DNA from: Haloferax massiliensis
Lineage (GTDB): Archaea > Halobacteriota > Halobacteria > Halobacteriales > Haloferacaceae
Assembly: GCF_001368915.1 (NCBI RefSeq)
Contig: NZ_CSTE01000006.1
Span: forward strand, 206,134 to 270,133
Length of the DNA stretch: 64,000 nt
Direction: 5' to 3'
Shown: positions 35,770 through 45,081 of the stretch, piece after piece
Numbering within the stretch: position 1 is the stretch's first letter
Layout: each line of letters begins with the position of its first letter
Translations under genes and position numbers: made by a program
Notes under the pieces: model-generated
Told to the model about the DNA's origin: nothing
Database searches by the model: none
What the model saw: the letters and a program-made list of their open reading frames with translations, nothing else

Positions 35770-36714
35770 TCACTCCTCGCTCGTCCGGAACTCGTCGCTG
35801 TCGGCGTGGGCGCGGACCCACAACTCGCCGATTCTGGAGAGGCGCGTCCGGTAGGACTTCCCGCGTTCCTCCTGTTCGATGTAGCCCTTGCCGCCGGGGC
35901 CGAGGCGGTCGACGTTGTAGATGACCTTCGACCGGAAGGAGTCGGTGTACTCCTCGTTCATCTCGCGGGCGAGCGCCTCCGCGAGTTCGGAGACCGACCC
36001 GAACTCGCCGTGCTCGCCGAGTTTGAACAGGATGACCTCCTCGAACGGCTTGACGTTGGAGAAGGAGGCCACCGGGAGTTCGACGATGTGGCGGCCGTCT
36101 ATCTGCTTCGCGCCGATGGTCGTCCCGCGCTCGTCGAACTCCGACAGCAGGTCGGAGGTGGCGTCGAGGCGCTCGCGGATGCGGTCGGCGTCGATTTCGC
36201 CGGATTCGAGGAGGTCCGAAAGGAGCGCGCGCTCGGTCCGCAACTCCTCGGCGAGTTCGGTTTCGAGGTACTTCTCGGGGGCCGTGTAGTAGGTGTGGAT
36301 GCGCTCGCGGTCGGCCTGTCGCTCGACCATGATGGAGTGGGCGGCGGTGGCGAAGGCGAACGAGACCGGGCGGGGCATCGCGCTCACGTTGACCCACACC
36401 TCGCCGGGTTCGTCGTCGTCGCCGCGGAGTTCGTCGTCGGCGTCGAGTTCCGCGTTGATGAGGTCGTACGCCTGCTCGAACGCCGCGTCGTAGTCGTACA
36501 CGTCGTCGACGATGACGCGTTCGGTCTCCGCGCCGAGGAGGTTCTCGAAGTCCTTTTCGAGTTTGCCCGAGAGGTTCCGCGAGTACTCGACGTTCGCCTC
36601 GCTCCCAACGGCCCCTTCGAGGAGGATGACGCGGTCCACGTCCAACTGATCGCGGATGAGCGGCGCGATGAGTCGGTCGTAGTCGAAGCCGACGGGAACG
36701 ATGTGCGTCTGCAT
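35770..36714 (-). CDS. HFX_2341 family regulator (CARF-like sensor plus winged helix)
   Basis: A 314-residue regulator. The N-terminal Rossmann-like domain (THIVPVGFDYDRLIAPLIRDQ, VDRVILLEGA, later WVNVSAMPRPVSFAFATAAHS) resembles the CARF-type sensor of the DUF6293/HFX_2341 proteins, and the C-terminal part (~210-300) is a winged helix (EFGSVSELAEALAREMNEEYTDSFRSKVIYNVDRLG). Such proteins may sense nucleotide ligands. A TATA-like ttaataaa lies ~25-30 bp upstream. It is divergent from the AT-rich gene at 36872, sharing a 157-bp control region with an inverted repeat at 36808. Confidence 0.85.
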   Translation of the reverse strand: MQTHIVPVGFDYDRLIAPLIRDQLDVDRVILLEGAVGSEANVEYSRNLSGKLEKDFENLLGAETERVIVDDVYDYDAAFEQAYDLINAELDADDELRGDDDEPGEVWVNVSAMPRPVSFAFATAAHSIMVERQADRERIHTYYTAPEKYLETELAEELRTERALLSDLLESGEIDADRIRERLDATSDLLSEFDERGTTIGAKQIDGRHIVELPVASFSNVKPFEEVILFKLGEHGEFGSVSELAEALAREMNEEYTDSFRSKVIYNVDRLGPGGKGYIEQEERGKSYRTRLSRIGELWVRAHADSDEFRTSEE

Positions 36715-36807
36715 ACGCTATACTCCGTGGGGACGTTTATTAATCTCTTCAAGTAGTGTATCGTTCACCCGTTCTCCGTCACAGGAGATTGTCATTCAGT
36801 ATAGGTC

Positions 36808-36823
36808 TGATGAAGTTTCATCA
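36808..36823. promoter_or_regulatory. Inverted repeat in the divergent control region
   Basis: TGATGAA-GT-TTCATCA, a 7-bp perfect inverted repeat between the CARF-like regulator gene and the AT-rich gene, located just upstream of a TATA-like atattta (36841) that precedes the ATG at 36872 by about 30 bp. Possible operator. Confidence 0.45.
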
Positions 36824-36871
36824 CCGGCATTGGGGGTGAGATATTTACCAGATGTGTTCGAAGAACTAACA

Positions 36872-37939
36872 ATGTCAAGTGACGGGATAATTGCAGCAGA
36901 CGCCACGAAAAATGAATTTCATAAGCAACACCCACACGGAGTAAACGTAGTATCAGTTGCAATTGCGGTCGGAGACCATCAAAAATTCAATGAGAAATAC
37001 TTCGAAATAATAAAAGAGAAAATTGAAAAGTATGACATCAAACTTCCTCATCCAATTCTCAAGAGTAAGGATATCTCACGCCATATCCCCACTTGGCAGA
37101 CTGAGGAAGCAAGGAAGGATATTGTATTTGAACTTTTGTCCATTGACGTTCTAGACACTATCTATGTAACAGAGACATATCTGAAACCAAAATGGATTGA
37201 ACTGTACAGCGATGAGGAAGATGAGTTTCGCAGAATGACCTCTCATGATTTTGTCAAGGATATTCTATTCCAATACTATGACATAGTCTCGATTTGGAAG
37301 TACTTGGAACGATATCATGGAGGAGATGGAACGCACTACAACGTAATGACGGACTACTTCTCGGGGCAGGTCTGCCGTGCCTATCAAGAACTTGGTGAAT
37401 TGGCAGATAATTTCCTTATCGTTCCCCAAGGTGACCAAACATATCCGGTACTATCAATGGCCGATTTGGTTACAGGATTGTTAAAACAAGAGGTCTATCC
37501 ACTTAGAAAAGATGAGATTGAAGAGTACATTAAGGACGAGACTCCGGGTTACGTCGTTGCAGATTCAGTATATGATGGCAAAGATCTTGAGCGACTAGTT
37601 CCCCACGTGACAGACGGAATCCGAACAGATCTCAATCTACCAGACCCAACAGTATACATCGCTCGTGGGGATGTGCCAAAAGATCGCGTTACATCGCTTG
37701 ATATGTTTCACCATGCCTGTATGTATGCTCAGATAAAGGGTGGATCGGTGAAATTCTTTGAAGAGAATAATGACCGGCACCACTTCTCAGGAGAAGATAT
37801 ACTTGTTTGTGTGGATGGGAACTCAGAGATCTACGCTGATTATGAGCGCTTGAATACACAGTATTCAATTACAGTGTTTGATGCAGAATCAGCTATCAAC
37901 CATTTTCTAGACGAGATACCATCGGGATTAGTGCTATAG
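36872..37939 (+). CDS. AT-rich orphan gene; possible RNase H-fold (DUF3800-like) nuclease
   Basis: A 355-residue protein whose gene is strikingly AT-rich and not in haloarchaeal codon style, so recently acquired. IIAADATKN at the N-terminus (D10), VMTDYFSG (D161) and PVLSMADLVTGLL (D198) have the spacing and hydrophobic context of the catalytic aspartates of an RNase H-like fold, and the last segment matches the LQxADxxxG ending of DUF3800 proteins, often found near defence and mobile genes. The C-terminal ~150 residues form an additional unrecognised domain. The start at 36872 (MSSDG) is supported by an upstream TATA-like box. Function not established. Confidence 0.75.
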   Translation: MSSDGIIAADATKNEFHKQHPHGVNVVSVAIAVGDHQKFNEKYFEIIKEKIEKYDIKLPHPILKSKDISRHIPTWQTEEARKDIVFELLSIDVLDTIYVTETYLKPKWIELYSDEEDEFRRMTSHDFVKDILFQYYDIVSIWKYLERYHGGDGTHYNVMTDYFSGQVCRAYQELGELADNFLIVPQGDQTYPVLSMADLVTGLLKQEVYPLRKDEIEEYIKDETPGYVVADSVYDGKDLERLVPHVTDGIRTDLNLPDPTVYIARGDVPKDRVTSLDMFHHACMYAQIKGGSVKFFEENNDRHHFSGEDILVCVDGNSEIYADYERLNTQYSITVFDAESAINHFLDEIPSGLVL

Positions 37940-37975
37940 CCGCAATATAAACTACGCTAGAAGCATATTGAATGA

Positions 37976-38036
37976 GTCTCCTGTGGGAGACCCTAAGAAT
38001 TTGTCTTCTCTCGAAGACTCGTTTTGATGAACGAGT
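37976..38036 (+). other. Three consecutive stem-loops downstream of the AT-rich gene
   Basis: GTCTCC-TGTG-GGAGAC (37976-37991), GTCTTC-TCTC-GAAGAC (38003-38018) and ACTCGTT-TTGATG-AACGAGT (38017-38036), followed by the A/T-rich ttaaaaaatatttt. They could be a terminator array, a structured 3' UTR or a small RNA. The remaining intergenic DNA up to 38208 shows nothing else I can name. Confidence 0.6.
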
Positions 38037-38208
38037 TTAACCTTAAAAAATATTTTGCTATCGAAATGGTGACTTTCTATTCGAGATATGTACTCTCAAA
38101 GAAAATCCGGGATATAGGCTATTACTGACCGCCGCAACCCTATCTCAGCACGCAACAGTCGAACACGATGTTCTCACCCGGTTAGTGTTCCCGGAAGCAC
38201 CATCTGCT

Positions 38209-39336
38209 TCACCATCTCTTCAGCCAACCCGAAGCACCCCACCGCTCCCACGCCAGCCACGCCACCACGCCGCCGACAAACGCGACGCCCAGATTCACCG
38301 TGACGCCGACGAGGCCGATAGCGACCACGAGGGGGTAGCCGTCCGCGCGGGTCAGGCTGGTCAGACTCGTCCGCGCCAGTTGCAGGCCGATAATCGCCAA
38401 GACGACGCCGAGCATGGCGACCGGGTAGGCGGCGACCACGTCCACGGCGAACAGGGCGACGAGGACGTAGCCGGCGCCGAGAATCACGTTCGCGCCGGCG
38501 GTCCGCGCGCCGAAGGCGTACTTGCCGGCGACGCCGCCGCTGCCGTGGCACATCGGAAAGCCGCCGAGGGGGACCGCGAGGAGGTTCATCGCGCCCATGC
38601 TGGTGGCGAGTTCGTCGGCGGAGACGTCGCGGTCGAAGTAGTCCGCGAGCAGGACCGACGTGGCGAGCGCGGCGTTGCCGACGGTCATCGCCAACTGGGC
38701 GATTGCGGCCTCGGCGGCCGAAAACGAGAGGTCGCCGAGCGAGAGCAGTCGGGCGTCGCCGACCGACGGAACGGTGAGCGACAGGTGGCCCACGTCGGCG
38801 AACGCGACCGCGCCGCCGACCGCGAGGACGGCGAGGGCGCTCACGTTCGAGCGTCTGGTGAGGAGGGCGACGGCGGCGACGGCGACCGCGAGGCCGGCGA
38901 GCGGGAGGTCGCCCGCGCCGAGTTCGAGCCCCGTCGACAGGAGGACGAGCGCGACGCCGAACTGGACGCCGCGGACGACCGGCGCGCCGATGTAGCGACT
39001 CAGGCGGCCGAGCGAGCGGGTGCGACCGATAGCGAGGAGGACGACGCCGAGGCCGAACCCGGCAAGGAGCGCCTCGCCGGTCGTGACCGTCTCGGCGAGG
39101 ACGAGCGCGGCCAGCGCCTTCATCGGTTCGACCGACAGCGGGGCCGCGTAGTACAGCCCCCAGACGACCTGAAACACGCCGAACCAGATGAGCACCACGG
39201 CCAGCGAGAGGTCGGTCAGGCGGGCGACGGCGACGACGATGGGGAGGATCGTAACCGAATCACCCACCGCGCCGGTGAACTCGTGCCACTCGAAGTCCAC
39301 CGCGAGTTCGTCGCCGTACGGGAACGAAACGCCCAT
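38209..39336 (-). CDS. MOT1-type molybdate/sulfate transporter family protein
   Basis: A 375-residue membrane protein with 10-11 helices. The segment GGFPMCHGSGGVAGKYAFGARTAGANVILG contains the P-x-CHG-x-GG-x-A-x-x-Y-x-FGAR signature of MOT1 transporters (SulP-related), and an earlier PMKALAAL segment is the matching first motif. Expected to import molybdate or sulfate. No molybdenum-cofactor genes are next to it. It is convergent with the AT-rich island on its 3' side. Confidence 0.88.
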   Translation of the reverse strand: MGVSFPYGDELAVDFEWHEFTGAVGDSVTILPIVVAVARLTDLSLAVVLIWFGVFQVVWGLYYAAPLSVEPMKALAALVLAETVTTGEALLAGFGLGVVLLAIGRTRSLGRLSRYIGAPVVRGVQFGVALVLLSTGLELGAGDLPLAGLAVAVAAVALLTRRSNVSALAVLAVGGAVAFADVGHLSLTVPSVGDARLLSLGDLSFSAAEAAIAQLAMTVGNAALATSVLLADYFDRDVSADELATSMGAMNLLAVPLGGFPMCHGSGGVAGKYAFGARTAGANVILGAGYVLVALFAVDVVAAYPVAMLGVVLAIIGLQLARTSLTSLTRADGYPLVVAIGLVGVTVNLGVAFVGGVVAWLAWERWGASGWLKRW

Positions 39337-39462
39337 TCGGATGGGGATTCCGCGCCGACGGGGAAATGTATTTGCGTAATCGGGAGCCGGAACGGCGGCC
39401 GGTTCGAGAAACCGAATTGGGTTACGCCGGCCTCGACGCCCCGCGGTCGTCGACGCCGACGC

Positions 39463-39846
39463 TCACTCGAACGTCGAGAGGTCGAAGTGGACGCCGCCGC
39501 GGAGGTAATCGATGCCCATGAACAACATCACGGGGGCGAGTAGGAGCGCGGACAGCCCACCGAATAAGACGTCGCCGCGGGCGTCGAGGACGGACGAGAG
39601 GCCGTTCACGAGTATGGCCATCCCGAAGCAGACGTAACCCGCGCCCGCAACGACGTGCCATCCGAGGGTCGTCGACCCGAGAGCGACCGATTCGCGGATT
39701 CCGGCGACGACCAACAGCACGCCGGCGGCCACGAACAGCGCGAACTGGGCGAACGAAAGCGGGTGCGCGAGCGCGCCGAGAAACGCGAGGCCGCCCGCGA
39801 TGAGCAGGTCGAACACCCCGACGACGGCGAGGAATCGACGGTCCAT
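39463..39846 (-). CDS. Four-helix membrane protein (127 aa)
   Basis: A 127-residue protein with four hydrophobic helices (~8-28, 34-54, 62-84 and 92-112). Start MDRRFLAVVGVFD at 39846; a few extra in-frame codons upstream are less likely as they precede the helix with no ribosome-binding context. Unrecognised haloarchaeal family. Confidence 0.7.
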   Translation of the reverse strand: MDRRFLAVVGVFDLLIAGGLAFLGALAHPLSFAQFALFVAAGVLLVVAGIRESVALGSTTLGWHVVAGAGYVCFGMAILVNGLSSVLDARGDVLFGGLSALLLAPVMLFMGIDYLRGGVHFDLSTFE

Positions 39847-39921
39847 AGAAGTCGCTCTCGACGGGGACATGAAAAACTGACTACAGCTTCACGGCCGACC
39901 GACGGCGGGCACTTCGACGAC

Positions 39922-40488
39922 TCACCGCGTCGCCGACAGGTCGCCCGACTCGACGACGGTGGCGAACTCGCCGTTGAGGTGCGCCAGCGCGGTGCGGTGC
40001 AGCTCGTCGGCCGAGAAGCGCTCGCCGTCGTAGCCCTCGCGGTCGAACGTCGCCGTCGCGTCCGCCGGGAGGTACACGTCGAAGCCGAGGTTCTCGGCCA
40101 TCCGGGCGGTCGTCGAGACGCAGTGGTCGGTCGTGAGACCGCAGACGACGAGCGTCGAGTAGTCGCGCTCGCGGAGCCACGCTTCGAGGTCGGTCCCGAT
40201 GAAGCCGCTGTTGACGCGCTTCGTGAACGCGGGTTCGCCGTCGGCTGGTTCGGCCTCCGGCTTCCACGCGAAGCCCTCGCGGTCGCTCCGGAGCGGCGAG
40301 TCGGGTTCGGTGGAGTCGTGGCGGACGTGGACGACCGGGCGGTCGGCCGCGCGCCACGCCGCGAGCAGGTCGGCGACGCACACCTCCATCTCGGGGTTGT
40401 TGCGGTCGCCCCACGCGGGGTCGTCGAAGCCGACCTGCATGTCGATACAGACGAGCACGGCGTCGGCCGGGAGGTCGGAAGCGGTCAT
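39922..40488 (-). CDS. Isochorismatase/nicotinamidase family cysteine hydrolase
   Basis: A 188-residue cysteine hydrolase with the full catalytic triad: D16 ([11 protein letters not shown]), K90 ([10 protein letters not shown]) and C123 ([15 protein letters not shown]). It also has the cis-peptide GLTT motif. Family members hydrolyse nicotinamide, N-carbamoyl compounds or isochorismate; nothing in the neighbourhood decides the substrate. It starts 29 bp after the end of the YqcI/YcgG gene, same strand, so co-transcription is likely. Confidence 0.88.
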   Translation of the reverse strand: MTASDLPADAVLVCIDMQVGFDDPAWGDRNNPEMEVCVADLLAAWRAADRPVVHVRHDSTEPDSPLRSDREGFAWKPEAEPADGEPAFTKRVNSGFIGTDLEAWLRERDYSTLVVCGLTTDHCVSTTARMAENLGFDVYLPADATATFDREGYDGERFSADELHRTALAHLNGEFATVVESGDLSATR

Positions 40489-40516
40489 CGCTCGACCTTC
40501 GAATCGGTCCCCGCCA

Positions 40517-41314
40517 TCAGTCGTCCGCCGGTGCCATCGGCACTTTCGGATGCTCGCGAGTGATGCGAATCGGGCACTCGTCGGGCGCTTGCGTCTCGTC
40601 GGAGGAGAACATGTACTGCGGCCACTCGCGGTCGCCCTCGACGCCCCAGTCGCCGAGGTCGGCGTGCGGACAGACGCCGTCGTACTCCTCGATGCGGCCC
40701 TGAATGACCGCGCGGGCCTGCTGGCCGGCCTCGGTGTCGGCGGTGATGCCGTCGAACAGCGCCCGCGGCTGGAAGGTGATTTCGAGGCCCCACGGGCAGT
40801 AGCGGCTGACGCGCTCGTCGTAGAACGGCGCGCGAGTGGTCGGGAACATCGGCTCGCCCCCGAAGGAGAACTCCCACGTCGGGTCGTCGGGGTCGGTCGG
40901 GATGTCCGCCGGCCACGGTTCGGGGTCGTTGACGTGGAGGAACTGGAGGATGTGCCAGAGATGTTCGTGGTAGTCGGCCTCGGTGAGGTCCTCCGCCGGC
41001 GGCTTGAAGAACGTGACGAGCGAGCACGCTTCGGAGTAGTCCGGGTACACGTCGAGATATTCGAGGAGCGTGTCGCGGAGCGCCAACAGCGCGTCCTTGT
41101 CGGTCATCGAATCGACGAACGTGTAGAGGGCGTCGCCGTTTCGCTCGGACTCGATGCCGAAGTAACAGGGGAACGGCGCGCCGTCGCGGTCGCCGAGCAT
41201 CGTCTCGCGGAAGGTCTCGTAGTGCTTTCTCGCCCAGTCGGGGAGGTCGCCGTCGTCGAGGCGGCGGCGGAGCACGTCCTGCTCCATGAGCACTTGGTGA
41301 CCCGACTCGTTCAT
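40517..41314 (-). CDS. YqcI/YcgG family protein (GntA-like haem enzyme family)
   Basis: A 265-residue member of the YqcI/YcgG family: [21 protein letters not shown] near the N-terminus, [20 protein letters not shown] in the middle and [11 protein letters not shown] after it are the family's characteristic segments. One member (GntA, guanitoxin pathway) is a haem-dependent N-hydroxylase, so a haem-binding oxidative role is possible. Start MNESGHQ at 41314. Likely co-transcribed with the downstream cysteine hydrolase gene. Confidence 0.85.
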   Translation of the reverse strand: MNESGHQVLMEQDVLRRRLDDGDLPDWARKHYETFRETMLGDRDGAPFPCYFGIESERNGDALYTFVDSMTDKDALLALRDTLLEYLDVYPDYSEACSLVTFFKPPAEDLTEADYHEHLWHILQFLHVNDPEPWPADIPTDPDDPTWEFSFGGEPMFPTTRAPFYDERVSRYCPWGLEITFQPRALFDGITADTEAGQQARAVIQGRIEEYDGVCPHADLGDWGVEGDREWPQYMFSSDETQAPDECPIRITREHPKVPMAPADD

Positions 41315-41427
41315 GCGCGTCAATAGGATTCAGCGACTTTGAGAGTTCGGGTTCGCGGGGCGAACTCGCCCCCGAAACGGCGGCTCAACCCTCATTTTCG
41401 CGGTCGAAGCCGCCTCCGTTCCCGCGC

Positions 41428-41946
41428 TCAGAGCGGGCGGTCGAGCTTCAGGTAGCGCGTCTCGTAGCCCATCGACTCGTAACACGACCGGGCGGCGTCG
41501 TTGTCGGCGTGGACGCTCAGCGCGGCCCGCTCGCACCCCCGGTCGCGGCCCCACTCGTGGGCCCGTTCGAGGAGTTCCGTGCCGACGCCCTCGCCCCGCG
41601 CCGGGGGCGCGACGTAGAGGTCTTTCACCTTGGCGACCGACCCGCGGGCGAACACCGGCGGCGATTCGGACGCGGCGACCGTGACGTAGCCGCGGAGCGA
41701 CGCCTCGGCGGAGTCAGGGGCGGGACCGGACTCCGCCGCCGACTCCCCGCCCGCGACGGCGACGAACGTCCGGACATCATCGGCTTCCAACTGCTCGGTC
41801 CGGTAGTCGAGCGCCTCGGCCCGCACGTCGACGTCCTCGGCCAGCGCGTCGTAGTCGTCGACGTCGCCCATCTCGTCGGCGAACGGGAGCCACAGGTCGT
41901 CCACTAGTGCCTCTACCTCGTCGGCCTGAAGCGGTCGAATCTCCAT
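41428..41946 (-). CDS. GNAT family N-acetyltransferase
   Basis: A 172-residue acetyltransferase: an N-terminal EIRPLQADEVEALVDDLW start, then the acetyl-CoA pyrophosphate-binding motif APPARGEGVGTELLERA (~111-127) and the C-terminal ALSVHADNDAARSCYESMGYE typical of GNATs. The substrate is unknown. A loop of about 30 residues rich in S, A and G (~70-90) is unusual and probably disordered. Confidence 0.88.
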   Translation of the reverse strand: MEIRPLQADEVEALVDDLWLPFADEMGDVDDYDALAEDVDVRAEALDYRTEQLEADDVRTFVAVAGGESAAESGPAPDSAEASLRGYVTVAASESPPVFARGSVAKVKDLYVAPPARGEGVGTELLERAHEWGRDRGCERAALSVHADNDAARSCYESMGYETRYLKLDRPL

Positions 41947-42021
41947 GAGTCACCGACGACTCGCGGCGGTGTCAAAAGAGTAACCGTATTCGGCGGTCGC
42001 CGGAGGTGAGTTTCGACCGCC

Positions 42022-42306
42022 TCACTCGATTTCGAGGCCGCTCGCGTCCGCACCGTCCTCTGCGCCTTCGTCCCACTCCAGTTCGAACTCGATGCTCAGT
42101 TCGTAGGGACCGCCCGCGGGCCCCTCGCGTTCCGCTTTCACCTCGAACGTCGGCGACGCGGGGGGTTCCATCGTGACCGTCTGGTCGCCGGCGGTCAGCG
42201 TAATCGGCTCGCCCGCGTCGAGTTTGTCGGCGACGGTGCGGAGGTACGACGCGATTTCGGCGCGGGTCTGTCGGTTCTCGGACTCGAACAGCACTTCTTC
42301 GGGCAT
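42022..42306 (-). CDS. Amphi-Trp domain protein
   Basis: A 94-residue protein with the amphi-Trp domain known from haloarchaea: EEVLFESENRQTRAEIASYLRTVADKLDAGEPITLTAG, then beta strands ending in LSIEFELEW and an acidic tail. The domain is thought to be a small binding module; its function has not been determined. The length matches single-domain members. Confidence 0.88.
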   Translation of the reverse strand: MPEEVLFESENRQTRAEIASYLRTVADKLDAGEPITLTAGDQTVTMEPPASPTFEVKAEREGPAGGPYELSIEFELEWDEGAEDGADASGLEIE

Positions 42307-42394
42307 GGGGGGAGGTTACTCGCGCAGGAAGATAAGGTTCGTTGCGGCGAAAACGGACGGGTCGGCGCGGAGTCGCGGTCGGGTCGGCGCGGCG

Positions 42395-43894
42395 TCAGTC
42401 GGCCCGGAGACCGTCGGTGAAGCGAGACTGGTTCTCCTCGGGCGCGGCGGCGGTCATCGCGGAGACGCCGACGGTCAGAAGCGCCGACAGCGCCATCCCC
42501 CAGAGGGCGTAGTCCCACGTGAGGTAGGTCGGCCCGAACAGCGTCATCGACCCGACCTCTATCGCGGGGACGAACACGTGCGCGAGGTAGAACGCCTGCG
42601 AGCCGAGGATGCCGGCGAACATCCCCGACCGGGTCGTCCGCGACCAGTAGAGCGCGACGATGACCGGCAGGGCCATCTGGGCGAACCCGCCGAAGGCGGT
42701 GTCGCCGACGGAGACGAGCGTGCCGGGCCGGAACAGGCTGGCGACGAACGTGAGCGTGGCGAACAGGGCGACGCCGATGCGGGCGAGCCACGCCTCGCGG
42801 GCGTCGCTCGCGTCGGGGTTGACGAAGGGGCGGTAGAGGTCGCGGGTGAAGTACGACGACCCGGAGAGGAGCATCGAGTCCGACGACGACATCATCGCGG
42901 CCATCGCGCCGGCGATGACGAGCGCGGCGAACCACACGGGCGTGTACTCGTTGAGGAGCACGGGGAGGACGTTCGCGCCCTCGGGGACGGCGACGCCGAG
43001 GCCGGCCGCCCACGTGCCGAGGATGAACGCGGGCACGAAAAGCAGGACGACGAGGACGGGCCACAGGGCGAACGAGCGCTTGAGGACGGCGCTCGACTTG
43101 GCGACGAAGAAGCGCTGGTTTATCTGCGGGAACATCGCCACGCCGAAGGCGATGGTGACGGCCGACGAGATGATGAACTGCGGCGAGTAGACGCCGCCGC
43201 CGAGCGCGAGGAACTCGGGTTCGTTGGTCGCGAGGGCGTTCGAGAGCGCCGTGGGGCCGCCGGCCGCGGCCGCGACCCAGCCGACCGCGAGCCAGACGAC
43301 GCCGAGCATGAACAGCCCCTGAAGCGTGTCGGTCCACGCGACGCCGCGGAGCCCCGCGATGACGACGTAGGCGATCATGAACACGGTGATACCGGCCGCG
43401 CCGGCCCAGTACGGAACCATCCCGTTGGTCAGGCCGACGATGGCCTCCCCCGCGCCCATCTGCTGGAGCATCACGTACGGGAACAGCCAGAACAGGCTGA
43501 TGCCGGCGACGACGGCGCGCAGGCGGGTCGAGCCGAAGCGGTCGCCGAGCATCTCGCCGAGCGTGACGTAGCCGTGGGCGCGGCCGACGAGCCACTGCTT
43601 GTAGCCGACGACGTACCAGAGAATGGCGAACAGCACGCCGTCCATGACGCCCATCACGAGAATCCACTCGGGGCCGGCCCGGTAGGCGAGGTCGGGGCCG
43701 CCGAAGAACGTGAAGGCAGAGAGGAGCGTCGCGAAGGTCGTAAACAGGAGGACGACGGTCCCGATGGAGCGACCGGCGAGGTAGTAGTCCTCCGCGTCGC
43801 GGCTGGTCAGGCGGTAGGCGAGGAGGCCGACCGCGAGCGCGACCACGAGGTACGCGCCGACGACGCCGAGTTGGACGCCGAGCGCCGACACCAT
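42395..43894 (-). CDS. Sodium:solute symporter (SSS family)
   Basis: A 499-residue Na+-coupled symporter with about 13 helices. The SSS signature shows in DYYLAGRSIGTVVLLFTTFATLLSAFTFFGG (~30-62) and GAMAAMMSSSDSMLLSGSSYFTRDLY (~325-350), with Na+-site serines. The solute is not predictable. The start (43894) overlaps the stop of the DUF3311 gene by one base; this pairing of a small DUF3311 protein with an SSS carrier is recurrent in archaea and actinobacteria, the small protein acting as an accessory subunit. Confidence 0.93.
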   Translation of the reverse strand: MVSALGVQLGVVGAYLVVALAVGLLAYRLTSRDAEDYYLAGRSIGTVVLLFTTFATLLSAFTFFGGPDLAYRAGPEWILVMGVMDGVLFAILWYVVGYKQWLVGRAHGYVTLGEMLGDRFGSTRLRAVVAGISLFWLFPYVMLQQMGAGEAIVGLTNGMVPYWAGAAGITVFMIAYVVIAGLRGVAWTDTLQGLFMLGVVWLAVGWVAAAAGGPTALSNALATNEPEFLALGGGVYSPQFIISSAVTIAFGVAMFPQINQRFFVAKSSAVLKRSFALWPVLVVLLFVPAFILGTWAAGLGVAVPEGANVLPVLLNEYTPVWFAALVIAGAMAAMMSSSDSMLLSGSSYFTRDLYRPFVNPDASDAREAWLARIGVALFATLTFVASLFRPGTLVSVGDTAFGGFAQMALPVIVALYWSRTTRSGMFAGILGSQAFYLAHVFVPAIEVGSMTLFGPTYLTWDYALWGMALSALLTVGVSAMTAAAPEENQSRFTDGLRAD

Positions 43895-44115
43895 CAGCGA
43901 CTCTCCCCCTCCCCGACGATGCCGCGGTCCCACGCCGTCCGGGTGAACAGGTGGAAGACGACCGCGGTCAGCCCCATCCAGCCGATGTGCCACCAGAGCC
44001 ACAGCGGCAGGCCGGCGAACACCCTGCTGTCGCCCCAGAGGAACCACGGAACGGCGAACGTCACGAGGATTGCGAAGACGGCAATCCAGCGGTAGTCGAT
44101 GCGAACTCGCGTCAT
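43894..44115 (-). CDS. DUF3311 small membrane protein, symporter partner
   Basis: A 73-residue protein with two helices (~10-28 and 38-60) and the DUF3311 pattern VFAILVTFAVPWFLWG ... LWLWWHIGWMGLTAVVFHLF. Its stop overlaps the symporter start, so both subunits are made together. Expected in the cytoplasmic membrane next to the SSS carrier. Confidence 0.85.
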   Translation of the reverse strand: MTRVRIDYRWIAVFAILVTFAVPWFLWGDSRVFAGLPLWLWWHIGWMGLTAVVFHLFTRTAWDRGIVGEGESR

Positions 44116-44331
44116 TCGTAGGAACGATAATCGATAACGAGGCGTAAATCTTACTCTATCGACCTACGTTGCCCCGTATTGAAGAACTATTTTCTTCAAC
44201 AATGGCTGTCGAACGACCGGGACCACCCACGTCACGGCCGCGTCGCGGGTGGCGGTCCCGTCGGCCAGTCTGCCGGTCACGCCGACCCGAGCGCCGAAAC
44301 AGTTTCCAGCGGCGCGGACGAGCGGACGCAC

Positions 44332-45081
44332 ATGAACTTCGGCATCCAGCTCTACTCGCTTCGAGACCTCGACGAGCCGACCGCGGCGCTCGTTCGCCGC
44401 GCCGCGGACGCCGGCTTCGACGGCGTGGAGTTCGCGGGCGTCGACGACGCGGCGGCGGTCCGCGCGGCTCTCGACGAGACCGGGGTCGGCGCGCCCGCCG
44501 CCCACGTCCCCATCGAGGAGCTCGAAGCCGACCTCGACGCGGTCTGTGAACGCTACGGCGCGCTCGGTGTCGAGACGCTCGTGGTGCCGTTCCTGCCGCC
44601 GGAGGCGTTCGCCGACGCCGACGCGGTCGACGAGACCGCACGCCGGCTGGACGACCTGACCGCGAAGTGCGACGAGCGGGGCGTCAGACTGCTGTACCAC
44701 AACCACGACCACGAACTCGTCACGGTCGAGGGCGAACCCGCGCTCGACCGGCTCGCCGAGGAGTCGGGTATCGGCTTCGAACTCGACCTCGCGTGGATTC
44801 TCACGGCCGGCTACGACCCCGTCGCGTACCTCGACCGCTACGCCGACCGGACCCCGGTGGTCCACCTCAAAGACGTGGTGGTCGACGCCGACGCGAAACG
44901 CGGCGGGCGGCCGGTCCACCTCGGCGAGGGCGACCTCGACGTCGAACGCTGTCTCGCGGCCGCCCGCGAGGGGTTCGTCGAGTGGGCCGTCGCCGAACAC
45001 GACTTCCCCGAGGACCCGGCGGCGTTCTGCCGGGACGCGGGCGAGTTCGTCGCGGCGCACCGAACTGACGAGGAGACGTAA
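44332..45081 (+). CDS. Sugar phosphate isomerase/epimerase (xylose isomerase-like TIM barrel)
   Basis: A 249-residue AP-endonuclease-2/xylose-isomerase-type barrel. Metal-binding positions are visible: YHNHDHEL, ELDLAWILTAG, VVHLKDVV and the final glutamate in the VAEHDF region. Such enzymes isomerise or epimerise sugars and inositols. The ATG at 44332 (MNFGIQLYSLRD) begins directly with the first barrel strand, so the longer upstream open frame was rejected. Confidence 0.88.
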   Translation: MNFGIQLYSLRDLDEPTAALVRRAADAGFDGVEFAGVDDAAAVRAALDETGVGAPAAHVPIEELEADLDAVCERYGALGVETLVVPFLPPEAFADADAVDETARRLDDLTAKCDERGVRLLYHNHDHELVTVEGEPALDRLAEESGIGFELDLAWILTAGYDPVAYLDRYADRTPVVHLKDVVVDADAKRGGRPVHLGEGDLDVERCLAAAREGFVEWAVAEHDFPEDPAAFCRDAGEFVAAHRTDEET

